Part shown: positions 1-11,996 of the stretch, in pieces
Layout: every line of letters begins with the position of its first letter
Position numbering within the stretch: the stretch's first letter is position 1
NCBI GenBank assembly: GCA_030280995.1
Contig: JASXTE010000014.1
Span: forward strand, 26,485,650-26,549,649
Direction: 5' to 3'
Origin: Hemileia vastatrix
Taxonomy: Eukaryota; Basidiomycota; Pucciniomycetes; Pucciniales; Zaghouaniaceae
DNA length: 64,000 bases
The notes under the pieces: model-generated
Seen by the model: only the letters and a program-made list of their open reading frames with translations
Database searches by the model: none
What the model was told of the DNA's origin: nothing
Made by a program: the position numbers and the translations under genes

Positions 1-952
1 GGTTTTTTTGATATCTTGATTGGAGTTGATTTCATTGGTAGAGAAGCTTTCAAAGAGGTCAAAGTAGGTAATTTAGGAGGTGATGGGTATTGCTTCTTAG
101 AAATGAAGGAATTTGGTGATGAGCTGTTTGAATCATCATCTTTATCAAACATATCAACATGTCTTGAAGAAGATTTTAAACTTTGCTTTTTTTGATGAAC
201 AAGCGTAGCTTCATATTCTGACAGTTGATCATCGCTATTTTCATTGCTCTTTTCATCATCTTCATCAGGGAGAGGGCGTTTATGGATGGAACAATCTACA
301 GCAGGTGAGTTTCTGGTACAAAATATCAAAAGAAAGATAAAAAGTACAATATGTAAGCATAAAAGAGATATATGATTGAATTTTAAAGATAAAAGAATAA
401 CAATAAAAAAAATGAAACAAGAATATACTCATTATCAAAACCTTTGCTTTTTTTTTGAGATTTATTATTTGATACATCAGAAAATTCATTAGCAGAAGCC
501 GGTTTAATACGTTGAACAAAAGAGGAGCCTTGGGATAATCTCTTTTTCTTGGAGCGGATAACAGGTGTTTCAAGATTTTCCTTAGAAGTTGAAGCATGAG
601 TTGAAGCTGATGGTTCATCTGTCTCATCATCAAACCTAATGACAATGACTTCATCACAAGGAATCATACCCTCCTCATAAGCTACAAATATATATGAAGA
701 AAAAAAATATTAATAATCTTATCTACTAATTTAAAAGGAGACAAAAAAGGTGATGAACATACATTTTTCAAGGCTTTTCACATATTGGAGTAAGTCATTA
801 CAAGGGTTAGATAAATATGTAGGAGAAGGATTATTGTTAAGTATCTTGACAAGCTCTTCTGTTTTATCTCTAGCCAATTCAAGTAAATTGCGATACTGAA
901 CTCTTGTTATTTCCTGCCTCTCATTGCTAAGTACAGGAGGGTTAGGTGCCAT
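1..952 (-). CDS. Hypothetical protein, three exons, 3' end outside window
   Basis: Function not recognised. Read right to left, exon 1 is 952-763 (ATG start, MAPNPPVLSN), exon 2 is 681-429 and exon 3 runs from 312 to the window edge. Introns 682-762 and 313-428 have GT...AG ends (GTATGT...TTGTAG and GTATAT...CCAG) and their phases (1 and 2) join in frame, so the model is self-consistent. The first 60 residues look helical. The remainder is rich in Ser, Lys, Asp and Glu, probably disordered, with a basic patch SKKKRLSQ. The frame stays open upstream of 952 for about 25 codons before a TAA near 1035, so an upstream exon or earlier start is possible. It could be a host gene or a transposon accessory gene. 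Confidence 0.5.
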
Positions 953-2165
953 GCCATGTGGCAGACATGGTGCAAGCTCAAAAGCTTCAAAGCGAGTATC
1001 AATCAGAGAGTGGGATGAAACACATTAGGGTGCTGGAAAATCAAATTTTTGAAAAAAAAGATATAGAACATAAGTGAAATATATAAATTAAGAGAGAGGA
1101 ACATGATATACATACAAAGTGGAGGTGTAGGATTTTGTATACTAGACATATTGATTAATGAATATTAAAAAAAAGTATTCGATATCAAAAAATTATGATG
1201 TAATATGATGAATAATTATAAGAAACTCTATTCTAGAAAATTGAAGTTGATAATTTAATAAGATAAAAAATTGAATAAGATTAAAATTAAAGTGAGGATG
1301 AAAGAAACAGAAAACATAAAGAGGGGGATTTTATATTATTTGAGCTTTTTTTTACATGTATTATTCATAGTGGGGTAAACTGAGTAACATGCTAAATCAC
1401 AATCTGTTTATATTGAAGCAAAATTTGATGTAGCTAACAGAAAATACTAGTAATTCTTTGGGGACTTTTAGTGTGAAAAATAAATAATAACAAATGTATA
1501 TCCCATATGCAAATTGCCATGGGTAAATACAAAATTTTTTAAATTAGAATTTACTCCTAAACAGTGGAGATACACTTAATTAGTATATTATATGAAAAAA
1601 AAGGATAATCCTTTATGAATATTTGTTAAATTTACTTTCAGATGACAATGCAAGATTCACATATATACTGATATGCCTCATCAAACAAGAAATGAATTAT
1701 AAATATAAAATTGGTAACATTAGAATTTAAGATAAGAATTTGTTTTTTAAGTGACAGGAGGAGTGTCAGGCTAGGGTGTGGGCACCGTGACCAAACCTTT
1801 GATAAACTTGGATACAACTAAGGGAAAAAAAAATTGAATAGTTTTATTTTGCAATATATCTTAGTCTGCACAAGATATTGCATTGTTGTCCCTAACTATA
1901 CCAAAATTGCTACTTTTCAAAAGTTATAGGACTACTAAGTTGATAAAATATTATTATGAATCACCCAATGAAATACCTTAAGCAACATTCAAAATTATTA
2001 AAATATTAATACTCAATTTGAGATTTGGATTAGCTAATTTTTCACAACTTACCACAGTTTTGATTAATATAATAAAACTTGAAAAAAATTGTTGAGATAA
2101 CCTAGAAATGGGTGCAAGAAAATGATGAAACATATGACTTGAAACTTAACTCATACACTATTGAT
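953..2165. other. AT-rich intergenic stretch, no gene seen
   Basis: No ORF above about 60 codons with gene-like composition was seen on either strand. The stretch is AT-rich with A and T runs and leads into the palindrome block. Confidence 0.6.
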
Positions 2166-2169
2166 AAAC

Positions 2170-4125
2170 TTCATGGATCCTGATTAATTTCTATCGAAAT
2201 TAATTTTGAGACTAGCATATTGAATTTTAGCTATGACCAAGTACTGTAAGTGCCATGGTTTGTATTCAATATATTGGTGTTGAAATTAATTTTGATAGGA
2301 ATCAACAAGTATCACATGGCACCATGCATGAAACACTGACAGAAACCATCAAATTTATGAGGCAATGAACCTCATAATTTCGATCGAAATTAATATAGAC
2401 CCCTGCATATTGAATACAAGCCATTTCACATGGACTACACAGACATAGATAAAATTCAACATGCATGGCTTAAAATTAATTTTGATCGAAATTAACCAAG
2501 GCATTAAAACATCAATTTTTATATGGTGTACTTGATCAAACTAGTTTATCTAACTGCTTAGCTTACCTATACTTATAGGAATTTTATGCATAGTCCATAT
2601 CCATATTAATTTCGATCGAAATTAATGTTGACTAATACATAATGAATACATGCTATGCCACTTACACTTGCCAGGCATAGCTACCATTAAATATGCCAGT
2701 ATCAAAAATTAATTTCGATTGAAATTAATGAGCATGATAATCATGAATTTCTGGAGTCAACTGCTTATTTTTATGCATGGTGCCTTGCCAACATTAATTT
2801 TGATCGAAATTACTTTTGATACTGGCATATTGCATGTATATATGCCTGGAAAGTGTAAGTGGCATAGTGTGTATTCATTATGTATTAATCAACATTAATT
2901 TCAATCGAATTTAATGTTGACATTTGCATATTGAATTCAAGCCAGAAAACAACCCAGAAGATTCTTCATAAAAATTCCCATTAATTTCGATCGAAATTAA
3001 GGCTGACCATATACATATTGAATGGTAGTTATATCTGGTCTGAGTAAGAAGAGATTACTTATATTAAATATGTATTGGTCAACATTAATTTTGATCAAAA
3101 TTAATGAGCATTTTGATCATGAACTTTTTCAGTCAGTTAGTTGTTTCAATGCATAATGGCATGCCAACATTAATTTTGATCAAAATTAATGTTGAAATGA
3201 TATAATGCTTTTTTGCATGACATGTAAAAGACGGCAAGTATTTTTAAGTATTGAAATTTACTATACATGTTGAGGGTAAATATAAAATTTACATATCCAT
3301 ATTAATTTCTATAAAAATTAATGTTGACCAATACATAATAAATAGTAGATATGCCTGGCTAGTGTAAGTGGCATAGCTTTTTTTCAATCTGCACTTGGCA
3401 ACATTAATTTCGATCAAAATTAAGGTTCATGATTATCATCAATTTATTCAGTCAGTTGCTTACTGTTATGCATGGTAACATGTCAACATTAATTTTAATA
3501 AAAATTGAATTTGACATGCCACCAAGCATTTTTATGTAAGATGAAAAGTAGGGCACTCTATTCTTAAGTAAACACATTACAATGCATATTGAGCATGTAA
3601 ATATCATTTACACATTAATATAAATTTCAATCAAAATTAATGTTGACCAATAAACATTGAACACAAGCTTTACAACTTACACACACCAGATATAACTACC
3701 ATTCAATATGTATATGGTGCTCACTAATTTCGATCGAAATTAATGGGCAGTTTTATGAAGAGTTTTTTGGGTCGTTTGCTGGTTTGGGTTCAATATGAAA
3801 ATGTCAATATTAAATTCTAATGAAATTAATGTTGACCAATATGTAATGAATACACACTATGCCACTTACACTTTCCAGGAATAGACACCATGCAATATGC
3901 CAGTATCAAAAGTAATTTCGATCGAAATTAATGTTGGCAAGGCACCATGCATAAAAATAAGCAGTTGACTCCAGAAATTCATGATTATCATGCTCATTAA
4001 TTTCGATTGAAATTAATTTTTGATACTGGCATATTTAATGGTAGCAATGCCTGGCAAGTATAAGTGGCATAGCGTGTATTCACTATGTATTGGTCAACAT
4101 TAAATTCGATTGAAATTAATATGGA
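2170..4125. repeat. Palindrome block with large inverted repeat
   Basis: About 20 copies or near-copies of the 20-bp palindrome TTAATTTCGATCGAAATTAA occur every 70-140 bp, for example near 2380, 2605, 2707, 2795, 2975, 3080, 3169, 3402, 3725, 3912 and 3992. The intervening sequence is also repeated. The segment 2600-3050 is the imperfect reverse complement of 3650-4125, with matching landmarks at 2614/4109, 2715/4002, 2802/3921 and 2983/3733, so the dyad centre is near 3360. The centre (about 3080-3330 and 3400-3655) is a diverged direct repeat. No coding capacity was seen. It could be a fold-back element, the termini of a large transposon, or an expanded binding-site array. Confidence 0.75.
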
Positions 4126-4334
4126 TACATAAATGTGACATAAAGAGGTATGGACCATCAATTTGTTGAAAATACATTTTTATATCTCATACATTATTTG
4201 TTTTTCTTAAATAAAATGTTACTCTCTCTCAATATCACTTTATAACATTTACCAAGCTGCTTTGAAAAAAACAGAATACATAAAATTCAATATAAGATAG
4301 CTATATTACACAGAAGATCACCGTTATACCTAAG

Positions 4335-6012
4335 TTATGATGATGTTGATGCTCTATTAATTGATTCCCGAATCTTTACCAGATCAATATCAGCTCCAAC
4401 CCCAAGTGACTCACGTTCATTCACAGATAATCCTTGCAAAAATGTTGCTGAATAGCAATTCTTGGGGAGGTATTTGGGAACATTGAATATACCATTTTGT
4501 GCAACTGTCCTTTCTGATGACCGTGAATATGTTTTTAATGCTGATTTTTTTTGAGCTGGTGTATGGGCTAAGTCCTTTGTCATCTTATCCATTTTTTTAA
4601 ACAAATCATTGAGTTCAGGATTTTGCCATCCAGGAATAGCTCGGATAGGTGCAGTTGGGGCTGGTGCTGGGCCTTCCTCAATATCAGAGATGCACCTAGT
4701 ATCATGAAAAAGCACAACAAAACCTGGCACATCACTGCAGAGATCTCTTTCTAACTTGTAGCATGCACTAGCAATCTGAATTCCAACTAAATCAGCTTCA
4801 TAATAACAAAAAGCAAAGTAAAATAAAAAACTTACCTTGGTCCGATAACGTTTTACTTGTGCCCTTGCCCTCTTTTCAATCTTTTCTCTTGCTACCCTTT
4901 CCTCTTCTTGCCCAAACAACCTTATCATCTCCTTCCCCTTATTAACTACTCATTTCTCAATAACACATTGAGTGAACTGAAGCTTTGACTGATCGATTTT
5001 ATTCAAGGTGGTGAGCCATCTGGTACAGTGGTTGCATAGTATGCTTCCCATGACTTGATTCCAAGTTGATTCTGAAAAATCACGGCAAGTCCAATCAAAC
5101 GTGAATTTCCGAAAACCTTTTTCTTGCAATTCACGCTCTAAGTTTCTTTCAACAGAAAGTGGGATTGGTGCTCCTCCTTTTAGTCCTCGAGGCTCAGGTG
5201 CTGGAAAAAATTCGGGTAGTCGAATTTTGGATCACAAGAAGGCTATAGAATTGGTTATCAGAAATTGTCGATCAGCTGCAGAATTGGCACGGTTAGAAGA
5301 TTGGACTTGGGTTAGGACAGTTTGAATGGTTTTTAGTTTGAATTGGCTCCAATCTTTCCAATTTTCAATCTCCAAAGGTGTTGGGCTCGCAGGATATTTT
5401 GATATTTGTGTTGGTCCCCCAAGACAATACTTCAGAAAGTGGTAAATATTTCTATTTAGACTGTCCGAGCTCCTGGGAACATCATTCCTTCTAACTAAGC
5501 CTCTTACAGCCCTTAACCCCCGTTCTCGCTCATGAGACTCTGCTGAATTGAGTCTGTGGTAATCACTGATACCCATAATGATTGAGGGATTCACTAACAA
5601 TTCAAATAAGTTAATTAAATTGGTTATTTTTCAATAAAAGAATACACTACAAATTTGACTTACCTGCTCCACTTGTGCTTGCTCCTTGGTTAGGCTGAGC
5701 AGATGATGATTGGTCTCCGAAAAATTCCCTCAATACTTCACTAGCCCAATCTCTTCCTAGCTGATCAGCTTGCTGATTAGCACTTTCAGAAGCAGAAGGA
5801 TGATTTGGATTAAAATTTCTCGGTTCTGAATGAGACTCTTGGCCTGGATTGGGATTAGGTGGTGGGTTAGGATTAGGTGGTACAGATTGAGATGCATCTG
5901 GAGGTGGATCAGCAGAGGGTGGTGGAGGAGTATTTCCAGTATTAGTATGTTGAGGCGGAAAACAATCAGAATCGGTTGGGTCAACAGAAATCCCTTCAAA
6001 ATTATCATCCAT
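4335..6012 (-). pseudogene. Hypothetical gene (WNQV/HC family), three exons, two in-frame TGA
   Basis: Function not recognised. Exon 1 is 6012-5664 (start MDDNFEGIS, Pro/Asn/Ser-rich), exon 2 is 5593-4836 and exon 3 is 4775-4335 (TAA). Introns 5594-5663 (GTAAGT...GTTAG) and 4776-4835 (GTAAGT...TTCAG) join in phase 1 and 0. Read straight through, exon 2 contains TGA at 5232-5234 and at 4950-4952; otherwise the frame is open over about 515 codons. Conserved-looking parts are a WNQV...HC stretch in exon 2, a highly charged helix (EEERVAREK) and a C-terminal VPKYLPKNCYS block. The same landmarks recur in the plus-strand gene at 10876-11996, so the two look paralogous. Opposite the 4950 TGA that relative has Arg. 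It lies downstream of the transposase gene on the same strand and may be its companion. Confidence 0.55.
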
Positions 6013-6425
6013 AATGAACTGTAATAAAATAAAATAAAATAAAAATAATCAGTTGTTAAAATTTATACCTATCAAAGCTAAAGTAAAAAAAGATACTATG
6101 TATATAGTCTTGTAAACGTGTATGTTCTCTTGTCGAAAAATAAAGTGAATAATATATAGCTATCAGCTAAAGTTGGAAGGTCAAACTATTTATTGTAGAT
6201 GAATGAGCAAGAAGATCATTCATTAAGTAAAAATTTTATCATATTTCTCATTATCATGATTTTATTTCTTTCATTCTTACATTTAAGATAAAAATGACTC
6301 ATTGAAAGCATGGGTTCTCTCGCAATAAAAGCAACCAAAGTAATTGTTCACTAATTTATGATAAGGTAAGTTGGATGCATTGCATTTTTTAATCGAGCAT
6401 TGTATTATTTCTTTCACCATTTACA
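6013..6425. other. Intergenic, AT-rich
   Basis: This is the gap between the presumed transposase 3' end and the start of the WNQV/HC gene. No ORF or repeat was recognised. The upstream side of the 6012 ATG presumably holds that gene's promoter, but no clear motif is visible. Confidence 0.5.
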
Positions 6426-6426
6426 A

Positions 6427-9400
6427 ATATCACCAATCCTACAAATTTCCCCAATCCCAAATTAACACAAAGATGTTAGTCAACAGAAAATAAATTTGAT
6501 TAATTTTTTCACTCACTACTGTCTGCAGTCCAATGGCAGTGACAACCTCGTCTTTGATTCCAAACATTCCTTTTTTGTGCTCAACAGTAGCTGCATGTCC
6601 AATTATTGCATCTTTCTTAATCACAATTTGAGTTGCTTTGGCTACTCTTACTAACCGACAATGCACTTGTGGGAAAAGCTCATAGGGATCCTTTGATGTT
6701 TCTTCTGGACGCAGCTCTTTGAAAGGACTTACTATTAAATATATTTGATCATTCTCTTCCTTTGATCTGAAAAGATCATCAATTTGCCCAAAATGGCTAT
6801 CTTTTCCATAGTAGAATTCAATTGTTGAATTAGCAATGTGTCAATGGTAACTAGTAAACCTCTTTCCATGTATCAATATGCTTGCTACATTTTCAACTAC
6901 CCGATCCCCACTTTTCTCCGATGGTGTCAAAGCCCGTCTTGAAGTTTCTTTTCCCATTTGTGCCCTTACCCATTTAGTAAATAATGCCATACTTAGATGG
7001 ATCCATTTGTTTTGTTTATTGAGATCAATATGGATTTTTTTAGTCTCACATTGATCATTATCTTCAGCTTCACCAAGATCTAATACCCTAGACTTCCGAT
7101 ACCAATGTTTGAGCATTGTTAGCGGTATCTCTCCTGTGGTAAATATTAATATATTAGCACAGCTGAGTTTTTAAATCATTGCTTACAAACATTACATACG
7201 TGGATGGTGATTGCTTGGAATTTCAGATAATATATGATTCACCCGCTCTCCAGACCAAGTAGCTGTACCTGATGGTGGACCAAGACGCTTTATCATTTCA
7301 GGATAATGTTGAGTGATATGCAGATTTGGCTTTGCATTAATATTCTTCCAACCCTCTTCAAGGCACTCACGATACTCTAACAGAAATTGATCTAGATCTT
7401 TAAGCTCATTAGTCTGTATATTTTTTAATGTCAAAAAATTGGTGATCGAGCATAATGTTACAAGTGACTTGAGAAGATAATATTCTCTTGGTTTATCAGC
7501 TGAGGAAGCTGAAGATTCAGATTCTTTAAATTTTTCAAACCAAAGGGGTATAAGTGACAAAGGGAAGTAGAGAGTATACAGCATGTGCCATTCTGCTGCC
7601 TTGAGGGATCCTTCCTTTTTAGATCCTACTGATTTTGGAACTCGTGTTAGCCAGGAAGGTCTTCTTACTTGATCAATCATCTTCCATACAACATGTAGCT
7701 CTGCTGCTGTGATTCGTGGATTACTACTACCTTCATTTTCTTTCTCCTTACCTTTCCTTTTATTTTCTTCATCTCTAGCTGTCTCATTTGATGAGTGAGA
7801 TCCTTCACTCTGTGATATGCTAATGCTTCTTTTCCTTAAGTTATACAATGAATTCCTACTGTCACTGCTGTGAGACTGTATTGAGGCCACATCGCTATAT
7901 GGAGGAATAAATTTGGAGCTGGATGACCTACTCTGGCTTCTTGATCGATTTTTTCCCAATCCTTCATTATCTAGTCCATGATGACTTGATGACTGTCTTG
8001 AACTCGTACGTCTTTGCCGCTTGTGCTGTCTCGTGTGTCCTGTATCATCATCATCATTATTCGTGGTGCTTAAGCTACTTCTACGTTTTTTCAAATGTTT
8101 GTGCAGTGAAGTATCAGAAAAGAAATCATCATCTTCTTCTCTTACATGCCAATTTTTATCCTTTTCCAGCTTTCTTTCTAGATCTTTTGCTGCATTTTGG
8201 ATTTGAAAATAGCTTAGACTGTGATCTTTTAGGTTGCCAAGCATATGTGAATGCATAACATCAATTGAGCAATATTCAGTTGGACGCCAATATTCAAGGT
8301 TATTCAGCTCACTCCATCGTACCCCATGATTTTGAACAATTGATACACGCTCCCAATGTGACTTAGAATTTTTCCACTTTGTTGCCCAGCACATATGATC
8401 CTCATGATTCCGTAATGAAAAATTTCCCACATTCTTTTCACTAATTTCATCTTTAGAGATATTACAGAAAGAGAAGAACATTTTTGCAGAGTGACTCGAA
8501 AAGCCAGCTAATTTTCGTATTGCAGGAATGTCACCTATCAAAGAGAACAATGCAACTCTTAATTTCCGGCCTCGTGGATAAAGATGTGTCTTTTCAATCA
8601 ATATACCATCCCATAGAGTTTGTAGATCATTAACCAGTGGTTTTAGAAGGTGATTAAGCTGTTCACTTGTGGGTTCTGTTGGTCCGGGTATAATAGAATA
8701 CAAAAAAAGATTTTCCATTTTGTATCTATCTTCTTGAGGTAGGTTCATACACACCATCATAATATTGCCTACAGACTTCTGATGACCTCCAATCCTATTG
8801 CCACCAGGCCTAAACCAGTCGACATATAAAGTAAACATTAAGTTGCCTGAAGTTATCGTATATTCATCATCATTGCTATCCAGAGCTGGAGTGGTTATGG
8901 GAAAGTTTTTCCAAATTGAACCATCACAAACATCCTTCATCAAATCACACTCTACACGTTCTGCCACAGGGGTTTTCTTCTCAATCAGAAGCTCAAATTT
9001 GAACAGTTTGATCTTTTCCTTAAGCCAGTCGATAAAAGAATGGTGATGAAATGTTTTAAGAGATAAGTATTTTACATGTTCTTGATGTTCCTCCATCAAA
9101 TACAGCCTTTCATCACATTTAACTGCAATTTGTCCTGCTCCAAACATTTTTAAATAGCGCTTTGATGATGAAAGAAACGGTTGATTGCAACATAGTATAG
9201 ATGGTTGAGATTCAGATTTATACTCATAAAGAGCAAAGCATTTAGGACAGCATGTTTTAGTGAAAAATGATTGATTGAGCTTTAATCGACTAAAAACTGT
9301 ATCTATTGAGCGTGGGACCAGGCGGACAATGCTATCAGAATCCAGTATTCCACTATCACCTAGAAGTTTGAGCTTCTTAATTTCTTCATCCAAAAATTGA

Positions 9401-9801
9401 GTAAAACCTTCTTTGCTCAAATGATGAATCAGAGAAAGCTTTGCTGCCTGCCACATAATTATTTGGCTATACCGTTCCCCAAGATTTGAGTTTCTAGAGA
9501 CTGTTGAAGATACTTCTGCCCCTATGTAATAAATCATTGAAACATCATAAAGACTTTAATTCTAACATTGAACTATAGATATACAGCTTACTGTTTCTGT
9601 GGAGCGGGAACTTCCAATTTTAAGTGGATTGTTGGAAGAAATAACCATCTGGGCCTTCCTATTTCTTTCCTCTTGATGTTTTGCATAAGAATTAGAGCTT
9701 TTGAAAGCCATACCAACTTCAAAGGACCCAGAAGAAGTTTGATACTTTCTATTGACACATCCAAGATCTTGACATTGACATACATGAAAAAATGGAGGCA
9801 T
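6427..9801 (-). pseudogene. Tnp2-like (CACTA/EnSpm) transposase gene with one in-frame TGA
   Basis: This is a basidiomycete-type Tnp2-like DDE transposase. Exon 1 (9801 to about 9592) starts MPPFFHVCQCQ with a small Cys cluster. The large exon (about 9521-7200, 781-residue frame) has CCPKC at residues 96-100, DWFRPGGNR (D240), IPGP at 283-286, DIPAIRKLAG (D336) and SIDVMHSHMLG (D426), the landmarks of this family. A Ser/Arg-rich linker follows, then ATWSGERVN near the end. Intron 7134-7199 (GTATGT...CACAG, phase 1) joins the C-terminal exon, which carries an in-frame TGA at 6841-6843 and continues with family-like sequence (DPYELFPQVHC) to about 6430. The strongest exon 1 donor (9591) and acceptor (9522) do not match in phase, so a small indel or other splice sites are needed. 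A KDZ transposase is the main alternative. Cleavage and integration of a DNA element is the inferred role. Confidence 0.75.
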
Positions 9802-9885
9802 TGTAATTGTGATAATTGTAGGAATAAGTTAGCTATTCGAAGTTACCGATTGAAGGTATTCCTTATTTTGAAAGGCACTAGCTAA

Positions 9886-10875
9886 TATAAGCTACATTTT
9901 TTTATCAAAAGAATATGATGGAATATGTGTTGAAATTATTTAAGTTTAAATGTTTAATTTTTAATCGGATAAATTATATATTAATTTAAAGTTATGCAGT
10001 CTACTTTATTTGTATTCTGTATACTCTCTGCATTTGTACAACAATGCATGCATGTTTATCAGAATATTTTCTATCATAGAAAAAATTCTGTTGTACACAC
10101 AAGCATCTTAATTATTTTTCTATCAAATGCCTTCTGAGTTATATCTAACTACCCTATAATTATTTGATTTTGATAAAAATTCTTAGTTATGGACTATAAG
10201 AAAAGTAATCCATATTTTTAACATAATTTTTAAAAAATTACCCCAAAAATCAAAGTTAAACCCAAAAATAAGTTTAATATTTTGTAAAAAACAATCACAA
10301 ACATATTTCTTTCAATTTGAAAATTGGTCTGTACTAGGTAGAATTTTCTATAAAGAAAAAATCAAAAATACTCAAATAATAGATGCTACAAAAGTGTAAA
10401 CCTTAAAGAATTACATAAAAGCTGAAACCTTGTATAACTTTTCATACATAAATTTGATGAAGTGACACTCTAGTCTATTTATTCAGGTTGAAAAAAATTA
10501 CTCAATAGAATATGTATTACTATCATATTGGACCAAAAATAATTTTTTGGTAATCAAAAAATGAACATAGCCTCACATTTAACAAATTATTTTTGTGGAA
10601 GAATTTTTTGAAAAGAAAAAAAAATCCATTTCTTAAATGAGTCTGCTTTTATCACATAATCATTCTCTTTATTTTATACCATTCCTTTTGAGTTCAAGTT
10701 GCATATAAAAATATAATTTATGCATATTATAATTCCATAAAGTCGAAATATTTCTTATTCTTAATTTTTGTGATATTTCTCCTTAAATCAACTTTGATCA
10801 TAAAGTTTTGGAGCTCAACAATTCATCTTTCCTCTTTGTTTAATTTAATTGAACACTTTCTTAATCTAATTATTT
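9886..10875. other. AT-rich intergenic stretch
   Basis: This lies between the divergently oriented transposase gene and the plus-strand hypothetical gene. There are no ORFs of note and no terminal inverted repeat that I could recognise around the transposase unit. Confidence 0.55.
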
Positions 10876-11996
10876 ATGAACCCTAGTAGCTCTTACTTTC
10901 CTCATGGAAACCTGCCCACAAACACAAGAACACTTAATAGAATTTTTAATGAGACTTTGCCTCCATTCAATTCTCACTTTTGTAGATCTATACACAATTT
11001 TTGTCGTTCACTTTTGGATATGTCACCAGAATCAAATGGATGGAAACAAAACCCTACTGAAGAGCAATTAGACAGATTTTCATCATTCGACATGAATTCT
11101 TGAAACATTGCCTTTGAACTACCTCATCCAGAATCAAATTCAGCGGTTTCAGAAAAGTTTCCACCAATTTTCCGTGAATCTTTTATTGAGCACCTTCGCA
11201 TGTGTGGTTTCCCAGGATCAACTTTCGCTTGGAACCTAGATTGGTTTGACAAATGGAACCAGGTCTTGGCAAATATTCTCATTAAACACTGCGACAATGC
11301 CTTAAAAACCAATAATTTGATTGCATATCCAATTGACTCAACTCAAATTAGCTTCTCAAATCAAATAGGAATTCTTCACCGTTGGTTTTTAGGTCATGCT
11401 GATAGATTAAGACTTGGGAAGGATTCTCATAGCTCTCAAGAAATAATCAAAGTGAGAAAGCATAAATATAGAATAAAAAAAAAGTATGAAAATCCCTTTT
11501 TTTTCAACTGTTTTTATTTATGACCTTTATTTCAAATAACAAAGATTCTTAGAATTCAGTTAACCGAACTAAACTTCTTAAACAACTTCCACATTGTGAA
11601 ACTTATCACAACCTTTTCACAAACATCAAATGTTGTTCAGACACCGAAATTGATAATGATGGATCGTTAAGACATATCTTAATGCAATGGAGGTCTGAAG
11701 ATTTTTCTAAAGTTGCACAATATCTTGACCAACAACACTTTGATATTTGAGATAATTCAACCTACTCTGGAAGTGTGCTAAAGGACTTGGCCTTGTACAA
11801 AAGAATCAGTTTGGTTTCAACATTATCCCCTAACCTTAATCCTTCTCATGTCCCCCGGGGTTTGCCGAATGACTGTTATTCTCCCTTATATCTTGCATCT
11901 CTAAATCCTCAACAACTCAGACTTTTAAATCCTCAAAATCCCATAAATTTACCTGCTCTCCTTGAAATTCTTTCTTCCTCTAATGTGAGTGATTGA
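10876..11996 (+). pseudogene. Hypothetical gene, paralogue of the 4335-6012 gene, two in-frame TGA
   Basis: Function not recognised. Exon 1 is 10876-11451 (MNPSSSYFPHG) and exon 2 is 11553-11996. Intron 11452-11552 has GTGAGA...TCTTAG and phase 0. The frame is open apart from TGA at 11101-11103 and 11748-11750, giving about 340 codons. Landmarks shared with the gene at 4335-6012 are an LPHPE / LPEFF block, a GF..TF.W...WNQV...IL..HC block (KWNQVLANILIKHC) and the C-terminal VPRGLPNDCYSPLYL. The first TGA lies within one codon of the equivalent position of the first TGA of that gene, both 5-6 codons before the LP motif. The 3' end overlaps the last exon of the convergent helicase gene by 17 bp. 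Confidence 0.5.

Noticed and set aside
7923..8258. Plus-strand ORFs opposite the transposase
   Set aside because: Shadows of the Ser/Arg-rich minus-strand coding region; no independent features.
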